A stretch of 64,000 nucleotides of DNA from Cryptomeria japonica (Eukaryota; Streptophyta; Pinopsida; Cupressales; Cupressaceae): assembly GCF_030272615.1 (NCBI RefSeq), contig NC_081407.1, forward strand, positions 434,962,730 through 435,026,729, given 5' to 3'. A program made the position numbers and the translations under genes. Below the pieces are notes generated by a model. That model saw nothing but the letters and a program-made list of their open reading frames with translations. It made no database searches and was not told where the DNA came from. Every line of letters starts with the position of its first letter. Position 1 is the first letter of the stretch. Positions 10,670-20,226 of the stretch are shown here, piece by piece.

Positions 10670-11330
10670 AATACAAACAAACAATGTCTGGAGTGTCTGA
10701 TGTGACATCTCTAATTTATGTCCGAAGGGACTAACTGGTTTTGGAGTTCTTGTAAAACCTATTGGGCCATGCTTGGAGGAAATCAATGTGTTCATGCAAG
10801 GAGCACCTTTTTTCTATTATGAGAATGATAATTTTGCACCGAGGGATATTTGGAAGTCAATATCCAAATATTTCTATAGTGTGGAACAAGAGTTGGCGGA
10901 CTCAAAGTATAATTGTCAGCTTTCAGAAGACCAAGAGGTTATGTACACAATCTCCCAATAGAAGAGTGATTTCAAGAATTACCTCTCTCCCCCATGACTA
11001 TTCAGGAAGAACTTCCTCAAACAGAGGACTATTGGCCTCCATGGGATCAAACAAAAAAATTAAAGCATAGACTCTAGACGATGTGGTGGTGTCCTTCGTG
11101 AAGAACTCTACAGTATAATTGAAAATTCATGAGGGAAACTGCAAGATAGTGAAGAGAAATACAATCTTGAAAAGTGGGAAGAATGGATCTTGGTTTGGGT
11201 GGGGCCAAGTCAGGTGGCTCCTCTAGAGGTTGACGAGATAGAAATCATATTAGGATTTGAAAAAAGATCACACTCGTGGAACTTCATGTGCGAGTGATCG
11301 ATTGTGGTGTTTGGGTAATGCATTCCAAAT
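10670..11330 (+). pseudogene. DRM methyltransferase fragment, motifs VI to X (left arm)
   Basis: The plus-strand reading runs GLTGFGV, then APFFYYENDNFAP (motif VI, where DRM has a YEN-V core, 10803-10841), IWKSISKYFYSVEQELADSK, MTIQEELPQTEDYWPPWD (10994-11047), LVWVG and APLEVDEIEIILGFEK (about 11188-11262), DHTRG (11266-11280) and LGNAFQ (11311-11328, motif X). All are hallmark steps of DRM catalytic domains, in DRM order, where motifs VI to X precede motifs I to V. Three to four frame breaks and stops separate them. The V of the ENV core is replaced by D. Domain order and motif wording make DRM far likelier than CMT or MET1. Confidence 0.88.
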
Positions 11331-11344
11331 AGATACAGTTGCAT

Positions 11345-11990
11345 GCCATCAGGATAAAAGTCTTTAATCAAGACATTACCCATTTGGAATGCATTACACA
11401 AACACCACAATTGATCACTCACACACAAAGTTCCATGAGTGTGATCTTTTTCAAATCCTAATATGATTTCTATCTCGTCAACCTCTAGAGGAGCCACCTA
11501 ACTTGGCCCCACCCAAACCAAGATCCATTCTTCCCACTTTTCAAGATTGTATTTCTCTTCACTATCTTGTAGTTTCACTCATGAATTTTCAATTATAGTG
11601 TAGAGTTCTTCACGAAGGACACCACCACATCATCTAGAGTCTATGCTTTAATTTTTTTCTTTGATCCCATGGAGGCCAATAGTCCTTTGTTTGAGGAAGT
11701 GCTTCCTGAATAGTCATGGGGGGAAGAGGTAATTCTTGAAATTGCTCTTCTATTGGGAGATTGTGTACATAACCTCTTGGTCTTCTGAAAGCTGACAATT
11801 ATACTTCGAGTCTGCCAACTCTTGTTCCACACTATAGAAATTTTTGGATATTGACTTCCAAATATCCCTCGGTGCAAAAGTATCATTCTCATAATAGAAA
11901 AAAGGTGCTCCTTGCATGAACACATTGATTTCCTCCAAGCGTGGCCCAATAGGTTTCTCAGGAACTCCAAAACCAGTTAGTCCCTCTGGA
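11345..11990 (-). pseudogene. DRM methyltransferase fragment, motifs VI to X and beyond (right arm)
   Basis: This is the minus-strand copy of the left arm. It reads GLTGFGVPEKPIGPRLEEIN, APFFYYENDTFAP, then an uninterrupted stretch from APLEVDEIEIILGFEKDHTH to CNAFQMGN, VLIKDFYPDG and MQLYLFG (the last three inside the spacer, 11375-11345). It goes beyond the left arm by about 15 codons, towards motif I, before the sequence folds back. One G of the motif X LGN is C here. This arm has the longer DRM content, which suggests it is the older one and that the left arm was copied from it. It is not a functional gene. Confidence 0.87.
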
Positions 11991-12475
11991 CATAAATTAG
12001 AGACGTCACATCAGACACTCTAGACATTGTTTGTTTGTATTGCATACTATCTATCTATTTATAACCCTTAAACACTTTCCTCTACCATTCTCCAATTGCT
12101 CTCTTCTAGGCAGCTGATGAGCTTGTTTCCATGTCATTCAAGATAATGCCTGCTTGCTTTCTTTTAGGAAATTTTCTTGCACATGACTCTTCAACTTGTA
12201 TGTTCTGCTTCCATACAAATATAAATTTTAATTCACTCTTAGATAATAATTAAATTAAATAAGCATTTGTAAAGAAAAAATTTAGTCATTCGATGTTACA
12301 TATTATCTGACGGAAAGATCCTAGACAATTCTTGGAGAAAGGAAACATCATTGATAATCATTTTTTGCAAATAACACTGAATCGAATAAATTAAAATGTT
12401 TAATGCAATTTTTAAAAATAGAACTCGTTCAATGCTTTCATTCACTGATGGTAAAGCTGTTTGACCCACATCATC

Positions 12476-12798
12476 TCTCACCGTCGGAATTTCGATGACA
12501 ACTAATGAAACGCCCGACAAGGATGCTGTGCATCTGACATCACTCCTCTGTCGGAATTTTATACTTTGGAGTCTGAATTTTGATAATAGCCTGAGATCAC
12601 GATGGTATTCTTTCGGGGAATGAGCATCCATGGTGGCCGTCGGAAAGGTTGGAGGTGATGTCAAAATTGTGACGACCACAAGGATAGTCGGAACTTCTGA
12701 CACAAAGTTTTCGACAGCTTTTTTTGTCGGTAGTGTGACAAAATTTGGTCGGAATTACGATGATTTGCCATCGAAATCTTGACCGGAACGTACTAATG
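12476..12798 (-). repeat. CACTA right terminal and subterminal region
   Basis: It contains many copies of CCGTCGGAA, TCGGAATT and GTCGGAAC-like words, for example at 12480-12490, 12551-12560, 12639-12646, 12688-12697 and 12739-12764. These mirror the left end. It ends with ACGTACTAATG, the inverted terminus, followed by the AAA duplication. Confidence 0.8.
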
Positions 12799-12801
12799 AA
12801 A

Positions 12802-13437
12802 TGTCTCACCATAATCTATTCCTTCTTCTTGAGCATAACCTTTGCAAACTAGTCTTGCTTTGTTGTGAATGACCTCACCTTTTTCATTTAGCTTGTTTCT
12901 AAAAATCCACTTAGTACCGATTACATTTTGGTCCTTTGGTCTTGGGATCAGTGTCCATATGTTATTCTTCTTGATTTGATCAATCTCTTCTGTCATAGCA
13001 TTTACCCAATCTTTACTGTTAAATGCCTCTTTTACTATTCTTGGTTCAAATTTAGAAATCAGACATGTGTTTTGTCTCAGTTTGTTCCTTGTCATCACTG
13101 GATCATCCTTATCTCCTATAATCTGACTTGATGCATGATGTCTTCTGACATAGTTGGCTAATATAGGCTCGGTAGGTTCTGTATGATCTTCTTCATCACT
13201 CGGTAACTGGACATTATCTTCATTTTCTTCAGCAGCTTTCTCGGTAGGACTTCTCGGTTGATTATAAACAAATTCTTCATAATCTTCTGGTTCTTTGGAA
13301 TTTCTTTCATCATTTCTTTCTGCAAATTCATCAATTTTCACATTTGCACTTTCCACTATTTTGTTAGATGATTTGATCAGACATTTAAATGCTTTACTTC
13401 TGGAAGAATAACCAAGAAATGTTCCTTCTTCACTTTT
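12802..13437 (-). pseudogene. Copia integrase tail and start of reverse transcriptase
   Basis: On the minus strand it reads from the end of integrase (GYSSRSKAFKCL), through an acidic spacer, into the RT entry (WVNAMTEEIDQIKKNNIWTL, then IGTKWIFRNKLNEKGE and KARLVCKGYAQEEGIDYGET). It stops at the CACTA insertion. The frame resumes at 4408. Joined across the insertion, the two halves give the standard copia RVT_2 layout. The joined sequence is not written out here. Confidence 0.9.
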
Positions 13438-14196
13438 CTAATCAAATTTTCCATTTTTGTCATCTTTGTGAACATAGCATCTACTTCCAAAGATTTTAAA
13501 ATAGCTTACATTAGGTTTCTTGTCATACCAGATTTCATGTGGTGTCTTCATAGTTCCTTTCTTCAGTTGAACTCGGTTTAGGGTGTAAACTGTAGTGCTG
13601 AATGCTTCTCTCCAAAACGTTTGAGGGACCCTCTTTTCTATCATCAGGGTTCTTGCACAATCGACAATTGATTTGTTTCTTCTCTTGACTATCCCATTTT
13701 GCTGAGGTGTTCTCGGTGCAGATACTTGCCTCTTTATACCATGATCATTGTAGAATAAGTTAAATTCATCAGAAGTGAACTCTCCTCCTCTATTAGATCT
13801 AAGACATTTCAGTTGTCTTCCTCTTTCATTTTCAACTCTTCCCTTGTACCATTTAAACATTTGAAAAGCTTTTGATTTTTCTTTTAAAAACATAACTGAC
13901 ATCATCCTTGAGTAATTATCCACAAATAATATGAAATATTTATCACCATAATAACTTTGAACTTTCATAGAACCATAAAGATCAGTGTGTACTAGATCTA
14001 AAATTCCTTTAGAAGTGTAGGACTTACTTGTAAAGCTTGATCTTGTCATCTTACCCATCTGGCATCCTCGACACATAGCATTCTCAGGTTTTTCCAGACT
14101 TGGTAGACCTCTCACTCGGTGCTTCTTACTTATTTTGATCAGATTATCAAAATTTACATGACAAAACCTTTTATGCCATAACCAAGTATCATCTAT
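13438..14196 (-). pseudogene. Copia integrase with two lost catalytic residues
   Basis: Minus-strand reading. The zinc-binding HHCC part is WHKRFCHVNF followed by MCRGCQMGKM. The core has HTDLYG (first catalytic D). It then has LRSNRGGEF, where the second catalytic D is N, and NGIVKRRNKS, where the catalytic E is K. Both changes are G-to-A on the coding strand, as expected from deamination of methylated C on the other strand. Integrase would insert element DNA into the host chromosome, and this copy could not. Confidence 0.9.
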
Positions 14197-14582
14197 CTAT
14201 GCATAAAGATACTTGTTCCAAGTTGAGTCAAGATGAAATGTATTACCTTTTGTTTGTGTCTCGGTAGTAGCTAACTTTCCATGCTTGTCATGAACTTTGA
14301 CAATTCCTTTTTGAAATTCTATTCGGTATGCTGTATTGTTTAGCTGTGCTACACTCAACAAATTGTATTTCAAACCTTCAACCCAGTATACATCATCACA
14401 TTTAGCATTGTCAAGAAGTGTTATAGATCCTTTACCTTTCACCGGACATGGTGCATCATTACCAAATCTTACATAGCCTCCATCATAGTCTTCTAATTTA
14501 ACAAACTTGTGTTTACCACCTGTCATATGATGTGAGCATCCACTGTCTATGATCCAAGAATCATTATTATTTATGTGAGATA
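14197..14582 (-). pseudogene. Copia protease and pre-integrase region
   Basis: The minus-strand reading starts SWIIDSGCSHHMTGG (14560-14515), which holds the aspartic protease active site D-S-G. It continues through VYWVEGLKYNLLSVAQL, typical of the copia GAG-pre-integrase region, to a stop at 14197. It follows gag after a frame change. Confidence 0.88.
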
Positions 14583-15632
14583 TTAGGGCTTTTTCTTCAT
14601 ACCTTTCTTCATCAGATCCATAAGAGCCACATAAACAACTTCCTCAGTATCAGTTTCATCAGATTTATTATCGTTGGATTCCTCATTTGCTACTAGACAT
14701 GTCTTTATATCTCTCCTTCTGAAGTCTCGGTGTCCTCTGTATTGGTTGACTTTCTGCCTGTTATCTCGGTATTCAGTCTTTTCACTAGATTCTTTGTCAG
14801 GGCAATTAGAAGCCATATGTCCTATTTTATCACAATTGAAACATTTTAAAGGTAGCTTCCCTTTATACTTACCTTTGCCTCTCAGTAACCTTCTTTCTAA
14901 TACTGCTTCAAATTCTTCTTGCTTCTTGATTTCGTCATACAGTTTATGAACTTTTTCCATGTTCTTGCGAAATCTTTCACTTGCTCCACTGTGATCCCCT
15001 TCAGATTACTTACTCATTCTATCATTGTAATCATCAGATTCAACAATATGAAAAGAACTGAATGCATATTCTACTTTATTTACCGAAGACCCATTGTTAT
15101 CAAAATTACTTAACTCAAATGCATGTAGCTTACCAATAGTAGCATCCAAAGAAACTGGCATGTTAGGTACAAACCTCAATTTATTGATTGCAGAGACTCA
15201 AATAACATAAGCTGGTACTAGGGTTCTCAACAACTTACTTGTTATATCCTTTTCTTCAATAGTTCCACTTGCTCCTTTAATTTGATTGACAATCTCCTTT
15301 AGTCTTGTACTGTATTGGGTTATGTTCTCACCTTCATTCATTCTCATGGATTCAAGTTGTCCTCTTAGACTATCTACTTTAGCTCTTTGAACATGTTTAT
15401 CACCTCCATACATAGATATGAGCTTAGTCCACATTGCTTTTGCATCATTATAGCCTTCTAGATCATTAAACTCTGAGTCGGTCAATGCTGATGTTATTTC
15501 AATCATAGCTTGAATATGTTCTTGCTTTTCCTTAATCTCTTCCAAGGTCATAGGGTTGGTACTCGGTGCAATGTAATCATTATCTAGATAATATGTTGCA
15601 TATTCTCCAATTCCTGATAAATGCAGCTTCAT
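14583..15632 (-). pseudogene. Copia gag (UBN2 type) with CCHC zinc knuckle
   Basis: The minus-strand start MKLHLSGIGEYA at 15632 opens a UBN2-type gag. It has the usual features YNDAKAMWTKLISMYGG, AKVDSLRGQLESMRM and YSTRLKEIVNQIKG. It breaks at a stop near 15197. It continues in other frames to VESDDYNDRMSK and a final open part, 14960-14583, with the nucleocapsid knuckle CFNCDKIGHMASNC. Gag would form the particle and bind element RNA. At least three stops show decay. Confidence 0.9.
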
Positions 15633-15743
15633 TCTTTTCTACCATGTGGAGAAACTTGACTTGTTCAGCTTTGGTGCATCCCTTTTATACATCTTTGGAT
15701 CTTTGCCTCAAGTACCTTTAAACTTTTTCTTCCGAAGTCTAAA

Positions 15744-15755
15744 GCTCTGATACCA
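15744..15755 (-). other. Copia primer binding site
   Basis: On the minus strand this is TGGTATCAGAGC, the complement of the initiator-Met tRNA 3' end, two bases inside the 5' LTR. It fixes the element's orientation. Confidence 0.92.
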
Positions 15756-15757
15756 AT

Positions 15758-17251
15758 TGTTAGTTCCGATACTAAAAGTAAAGTACATATGCCAATAGCT
15801 AACAAGATGAGAGGGGGGGGTGAATCATATGAACTTAAACTTCCATAAAATCAACAGATTCAACCTCGGTAACTTGTATTTCAGCAACTTAACCAAAAAC
15901 TGCTAAACATGCACACTCATGAACACATAATCATCATAAGACTCATAACACCAGATTTAACGTGGAAACCCAAATAGGGAAAAACCACTATGGGATTTTA
16001 GACCCACTAAGAAATATACTCTTCTAGAGTATGCTCGGTTAAAAGCAAATCCTGTTAAAGATTACAAACACATTGCTAGATGTGACCCAGTTAAGGGATT
16101 TCCCTCAGATTTGTTAGGATCTTCACTTTGTTAGAAGTGACCTTGTCAAAGGATTTCAAACACTCATTTAGAATGTTACCTTGCTAGAGGGTTTACAAAT
16201 AAGACTATTAAGTCCACTCGGTTAAGAGATTTTCTGTTACTTACAAAATAACAGTAATACAATATATCTGCAACTTCACATCTAAAATGCTAAAGCAGAT
16301 TCTTATTTGCTCAAAACAATCTAGTCATAGGACTTATCTTTTCCCTTTGCTGGGCTCTCTACTCTATTATTCGAACAGGTCTTCAAGCTTCAGTGCTCGG
16401 TAATCACTATGTAGCATTCTTGTGCTTACACTTGCCCACATACATTGTTTATTAACAATTCCTTATTTATAAACAATTGCTAACCGCTTAATCTCCTTGG
16501 TCACATTTCCCATGATCAATCTTAGCTATCAGATCTTCAAACTTGACCAGGTTCAATGTATCCTTCTGATCTGAAAATGTTTTACCTTGCCTCGGGACTT
16601 GCATTCCCTTCTTGGAACTTGCAGAAGGTTATTGCGGTTCAATCTGCGTTGTAGATCTTCCTGTCGATTTTCCTTTGTCATAGATCCTTAACAAGCTTCA
16701 TGCATGACATACCAATCATTTATACATCTCCAGCTAATCATTGTCCTTCATTAAATAATGCTTTTATCCATCCAATGTGCACTATCATAACTTGGTTGCA
16801 ACTCGGTAAATACTAAACCTTACTCGGTAGACATTTCGCCTTCATTAACCGATATCGATAACCTTAGGGTTTACTAACTAGGTTCTTTTCTCGGTGACAT
16901 AGTATAGTATTAACCTTACAATCAACAACATATGTAGGATATCAAAACAATGTAAACATCATGATCTCATCATTGTCTAACTCAGTAATAGTTACCCATT
17001 GAATAACTTATTTCTCCCCTTATTCATCACATTCTTTCTGTGTCTTTTACCAACATCTTAATTCTCTTCAAATCAATCTTCTCAAGATATGGCAACATCA
17101 TATTGAATCAGATAATCAATTTCTTGACATTAATGACAAAATAATGTTATAAAGATAGTTATCATCCTTCTTCAAGTATATCAATAATCTTCAACAACCT
17201 TCTCAATATCCTTATTGAATATCAACAATATTTCTTACTATAATGCCAACA
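15758..17251 (-). repeat. Copia 5' LTR (right copy), 1494 bp
   Basis: This is the partner of 1173-2713, with a few percent of point differences over its length and one 23-bp unit where the other copy has three. It ends TAATGCCAACA at 17251 and is followed by the duplicated target ATGAC. Confidence 0.95.
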
Positions 17252-19594
17252 ATGACCATGGAAACTATTCGGAGAATCAAGCTAAACCTATGTGTGTTTG
17301 TGAAGCCAAGGGTTCTCTATTTGGAGAGACAACACCTCGTGTGTATTATGTTTTATTTGTAAATGTGAATGCTTGAGTGTGTGTTAAATTGAATTTGTTA
17401 AATTTGTTAATTCCAAAAAGGGACATTGCCATGTATATTTAAGTATTGTATATTTTTATGGTGTCACTTGACACTTGTGTTGTGAAGTGAGTTGGCAGTG
17501 ACATGTCTCTTGGAGGGAGTCTGTATAACCAATTCATTTTTTTAAATATCTTAGTGTGGTCCCAAAAGAGTCTTGGATAAAGAGCCTTTAGAATGGTCAA
17601 CTCAAGTTTGACCCGTAGGTAAACCTTAGGAGAGTTTCTAGAGGGTCAAACTAACTCCTAAGATTAGGTTAGGGGTATTTTTAAAGGTCCATATGTTATA
17701 CTTATGGGTAAAGGTCAATTTTAACCATGTGACCACTCACATGTGACTGTTAAGTCACCTCAAAAGTTAAGTTTTTCAAGATGGACGAAATTCAACTTTT
17801 GTAGATTTCTCCTAGGTTAGACAACCTGCCATTTGAGTGATAGTTGCTCTTCCCCACTCTCTCTTACCTTTTTCAGTTGCCATTTTTAGAAAGCTTGTAA
17901 GAGGTTGGGAAGACCAACCTATGAGATCTCACACCTTTTCCAAGGGGTTGGAAAGTGTGAGAAGAGTCTACTTAGGGAAGGGATTCAAACTTAGGATTTT
18001 GATCACCCACTCTCCATTTTTCGAGACTTAGAATTCTTGTTGGAAGTTTTGGTTTTTGAGTTTCATTTCTAAGTTTTGGGAAGAAAAGATTAGTGGATTG
18101 GGTAGTTGTCCTTCAACCTTTCCTCATTCTATTTGCAGGATCAAGGTTGGTAGTATTTCTTCCTTGCATACTTGCATTTTATTGTCATTGTGAAGGAAAG
18201 ATTTTATGTGCATTTTTCTTATTGTTTATGTAGATTGGGAAGTTCAATTTTGGAGTTCTTCCTTGTGTTCTTTTTATGTGTTGTATGGTTTATGTATTTT
18301 GGGTATTTCAAGGCCATACTCACCCTTGGGAGGGTAGAGTAAACTTGGGGGTGAAGGGCTGCTTTGTAGCCTAAGAGTGTAGAGACTCACTTCTTAAAAG
18401 AGAGAGACACACAAGGGTTATGGGACCCTTGCTGCATTTTCTTTTTATGTTTATGCAAAGGGGGTCATAAGGGGAGATATGGGATTTAATGCCATGGGGG
18501 ACATAAGGTTATTTTGGGAAAAGTATATGACTTGTGGTGGTTTTACTTTGGTAACCTTGTAAAGGCATTGGTTCCTCCTTATTACAGATCTCCTCTAGGT
18601 ACTTGGTCCACCTTCACCCCACAAAATAATATAGTCACTTGGTGAAATTGTTTATCCTTGGGTTGGGAGTTCAAGTGTTGTTGAGTTTCTTCTTGTTTTG
18701 TGTTTGAGATGTTTCTATCCCATTTAGCCTTGGTTCTCCTAGCTCGGGGGTGGCTTCATGTAAGCCTAGGTTGGGAGGTGAGCCTCCATGGTCACAACCT
18801 ACAAACTTTATTTGCAGGTTTGCTTTGGGAATAAAGGATGGAGTAAAGTCAAGCATGTACAAGTTCCTATTTAATGCATTGGGCATTTAAAGAAAAATGT
18901 ATTTTAACAAGTCCTCATTTTTGTAGAAATGAAGAGGCTTGAGTTTGTAACTTTCTTATTGATGTGTAAAGGAATCAAAAAATGTATATTTGCTTTGAGT
19001 GTATTCATTGCAATGAAATCAAAGAAGCATTTGAGTTTATTCATATATAGTTATTTATTACTTTGAAATAGAGTAGGAATGGTAAACTTGTTTTTTTATT
19101 TATTATCTATTGAAAAGAAATGCATGTTAAAATGGAAAATGATAGATAAACATTTAAGTGAAATCATTTATTTAATGTTATCTTTCTCTGTAATGTGTTA
19201 TGTAGTTGTATAGTTGTTAATAGAAAAGAAATGTTTATTTCTGATTATAGATTAAACAAAAAAAAAATATACTTCTTAGAGTTAGCCTTAATATTATTCC
19301 ATATTTGCATCTTGTTGTTATAATGAATAAATAAGAAATTAGAAAGGTTTTTGCTGCTGTAAAATAAAACATTACTGTTAAATTTATAAATCTGGAAATA
19401 CACATTTTAGAGGAAATATTAAATCAATGCACTTATTTAAAAAATAAAACTACATGTTGTTGAACTATCTATTCTGATTACAATAACCTACTCTCAATTA
19501 ATGGAATGTTGCATATATATATATATAAACCTGTACATTAATATACATTTATTCAACATTCTGGTTCATATAAAAGTTGCATCTATCTTCACAG

Positions 19595-19596
<2 letters not shown>

Positions 19597-19640
<44 letters not shown>
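19597..19640. repeat. TA microsatellite
   Basis: An uninterrupted (AT)n run of about 44 bases in the gypsy LTR. Confidence 0.95.
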
Positions 19641-19644
<4 letters not shown>

Positions 19645-19749
19645 TTATATTTATATAAATATTGTTTATAAAAAACAATAATAAAAGAATTTTTATGCAA
19701 AAAAAACTTGCAAGAAAAAAAAAAATGGGTTGTGGAGATTTTGTGCCAT

Positions 19750-19925
19750 GAGGCACTGTGGGTTGGAACCCACAGAGTGGCTCCGACCGCACTGTGGGCT
19801 GCAACCCACAGAGGCGGCTTCAGCTACCACTATGGGTCGCAACCCACAGGTCGGCCGCGATCACATTGTGGGCCACGACCCATAGGCGTGTTCTCGGCCA
19901 CCCTGTGGGTTGGTACCCACAACCT
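19750..19925. repeat. GC-rich minisatellite, five units of about 36-38 bp with inner palindromes
   Basis: Five diverged units each contain CACTGTGGG, then 5-6 variable bases, then ACCCACAG, so each unit can form its own short stem. They start near 19753, 19789, 19827, 19864 and 19899. The block is much richer in G and C than its surroundings. The open frame across it merely translates the repeats (LWVGTH, LWAATH and similar) and is not taken as a gene. Confidence 0.85.
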
Positions 19926-20059
19926 CCTCCCCCTTCTTGCTGCCCTCTGTGCCTGTAGCTGTCGCCTCTGCCAGCCCCTCGCCATCCGCCATGCCCTTCA
20001 GCCGAGCCTTAACACCCTGCACACACACACAAAGAGTTAGTAAAACAAGTTAGTTAGAA

Positions 20060-20175
20060 ATAAAAACCCTAACCCAATTTTGGGTTAGGGTTAGTAATTA
20101 AACAAAGAAAGCATAAGGTAAAGATATAAAGATTTAAAAGAAAAGTAAACCCTAGTTAGGGTTTAATAAAAAAAA
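20060..20175. repeat. Telobox-like palindromes in the gypsy LTR
   Basis: AAACCCTAACCCAA followed after a few bases by TTGGGTTAGGGTT (about 20064-20093) makes a stem. A second near-palindrome, AAACCCTAGTTAGGGTTT, lies at about 20147-20164. The core AAACCCTA is the plant telobox, known from promoters and bound by Myb-type telomere-repeat proteins. Confidence 0.75.
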
Positions 20176-20226
20176 AAGAGAAATAAAATATTAATATGGG
20201 AAAACCCCATTTAAAATTAAGTTAAT

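Larger units (their letters stand above)
10234..12475. repeat. Large inverted repeat of DRM sequence, arms about 1.1 kb, spacer 51 bp
   Basis: The left arm 10234-11330 and right arm 11382-12475 are reverse complements along their whole length, with a spacer at 11331-11381. I count 12 differences over about 260 compared bases (10740-11000), so roughly 95 percent identity. Both arms share the same internal stop after the residues TISQ, so the segment had already decayed before it was inverted. A transcript from either side would fold into a very long hairpin. The spacer carries a 28-base run (CCATCAGG to TTAATCAAG) that is repeated at 9784-9811. Confidence 0.92.
4412..12798. mobile_element. Non-autonomous CACTA (En/Spm) transposon carrying host gene fragments
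   Basis: The left end is CACTAATACATTTAGCC. The right end, read on the minus strand, is CATTAGTACGTTCC. The two ends agree at 9 of 13 positions and all four differences are transitions. The element is flanked by a 3-bp duplication AAA (4409-4411 and 12799-12801) inside a copia codon string for E-T-F-A-P, and removing it restores that string. Subterminal zones are rich in short TCGGAATT and CCGACG words in both orientations, as expected for CACTA. No transposase (TnpA or TnpD) reading is visible in 8387 bp, so it depends on another element. Cargo includes PPR and DRM gene fragments and a LINE gag-like piece. Confidence 0.88.
1172..17251 (-). mobile_element. Ty1/copia element (Sirevirus-like), minus strand, split by a CACTA element
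   Basis: Two LTRs (1173-2713 and 15758-17251) flank an internal region that reads on the minus strand as gag, protease, integrase, reverse transcriptase and RNase H, which is the Ty1/copia order. The primer binding site lies next to the right LTR. Several polypurine-tract-like CTCCCCCT blocks lie next to the left LTR. Repeated PPTs of this kind are known from plant Sireviruses, so I place it near that lineage, although the lineage assignment is an inference. It sits in the gypsy 5' LTR with target duplication ATGAC. The coding regions hold stops, frameshifts and mutated catalytic residues. The CACTA insertion 4412-12798 splits the reverse transcriptase gene. Confidence 0.93.
17257..20226 (+). 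repeat. Gypsy 5' LTR, middle part
   Basis: It continues the LTR after the copia insertion and aligns with 28186-32258 of the 3' LTR, apart from the insertion there, up to a TA tract near 19513-19527. From there on no second copy survives. It holds the TA microsatellite, the GTGGG minisatellite and the telobox-like repeats listed separately. Confidence 0.9.

Noticed and set aside
10762-11070. Open frame of 102 codons overlapping the DRM reading in the left arm (and its twin at 11641-11970)
   Set aside because: It is a shifted frame over the DRM text. The DRM reading in the neighbouring frame explains the composition.
12296-12703. A 135-codon open frame on the minus strand
   Set aside because: It spans the border between the inverted repeat arm and the CACTA subterminal repeats, so it joins unrelated parts and has no recognisable domain.
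19708-20040. A 110-codon open frame on the plus strand
   Set aside because: It is a translation of the GTGGG minisatellite and its flanks inside a gypsy LTR, with repeated LWxxTH text and no domain.
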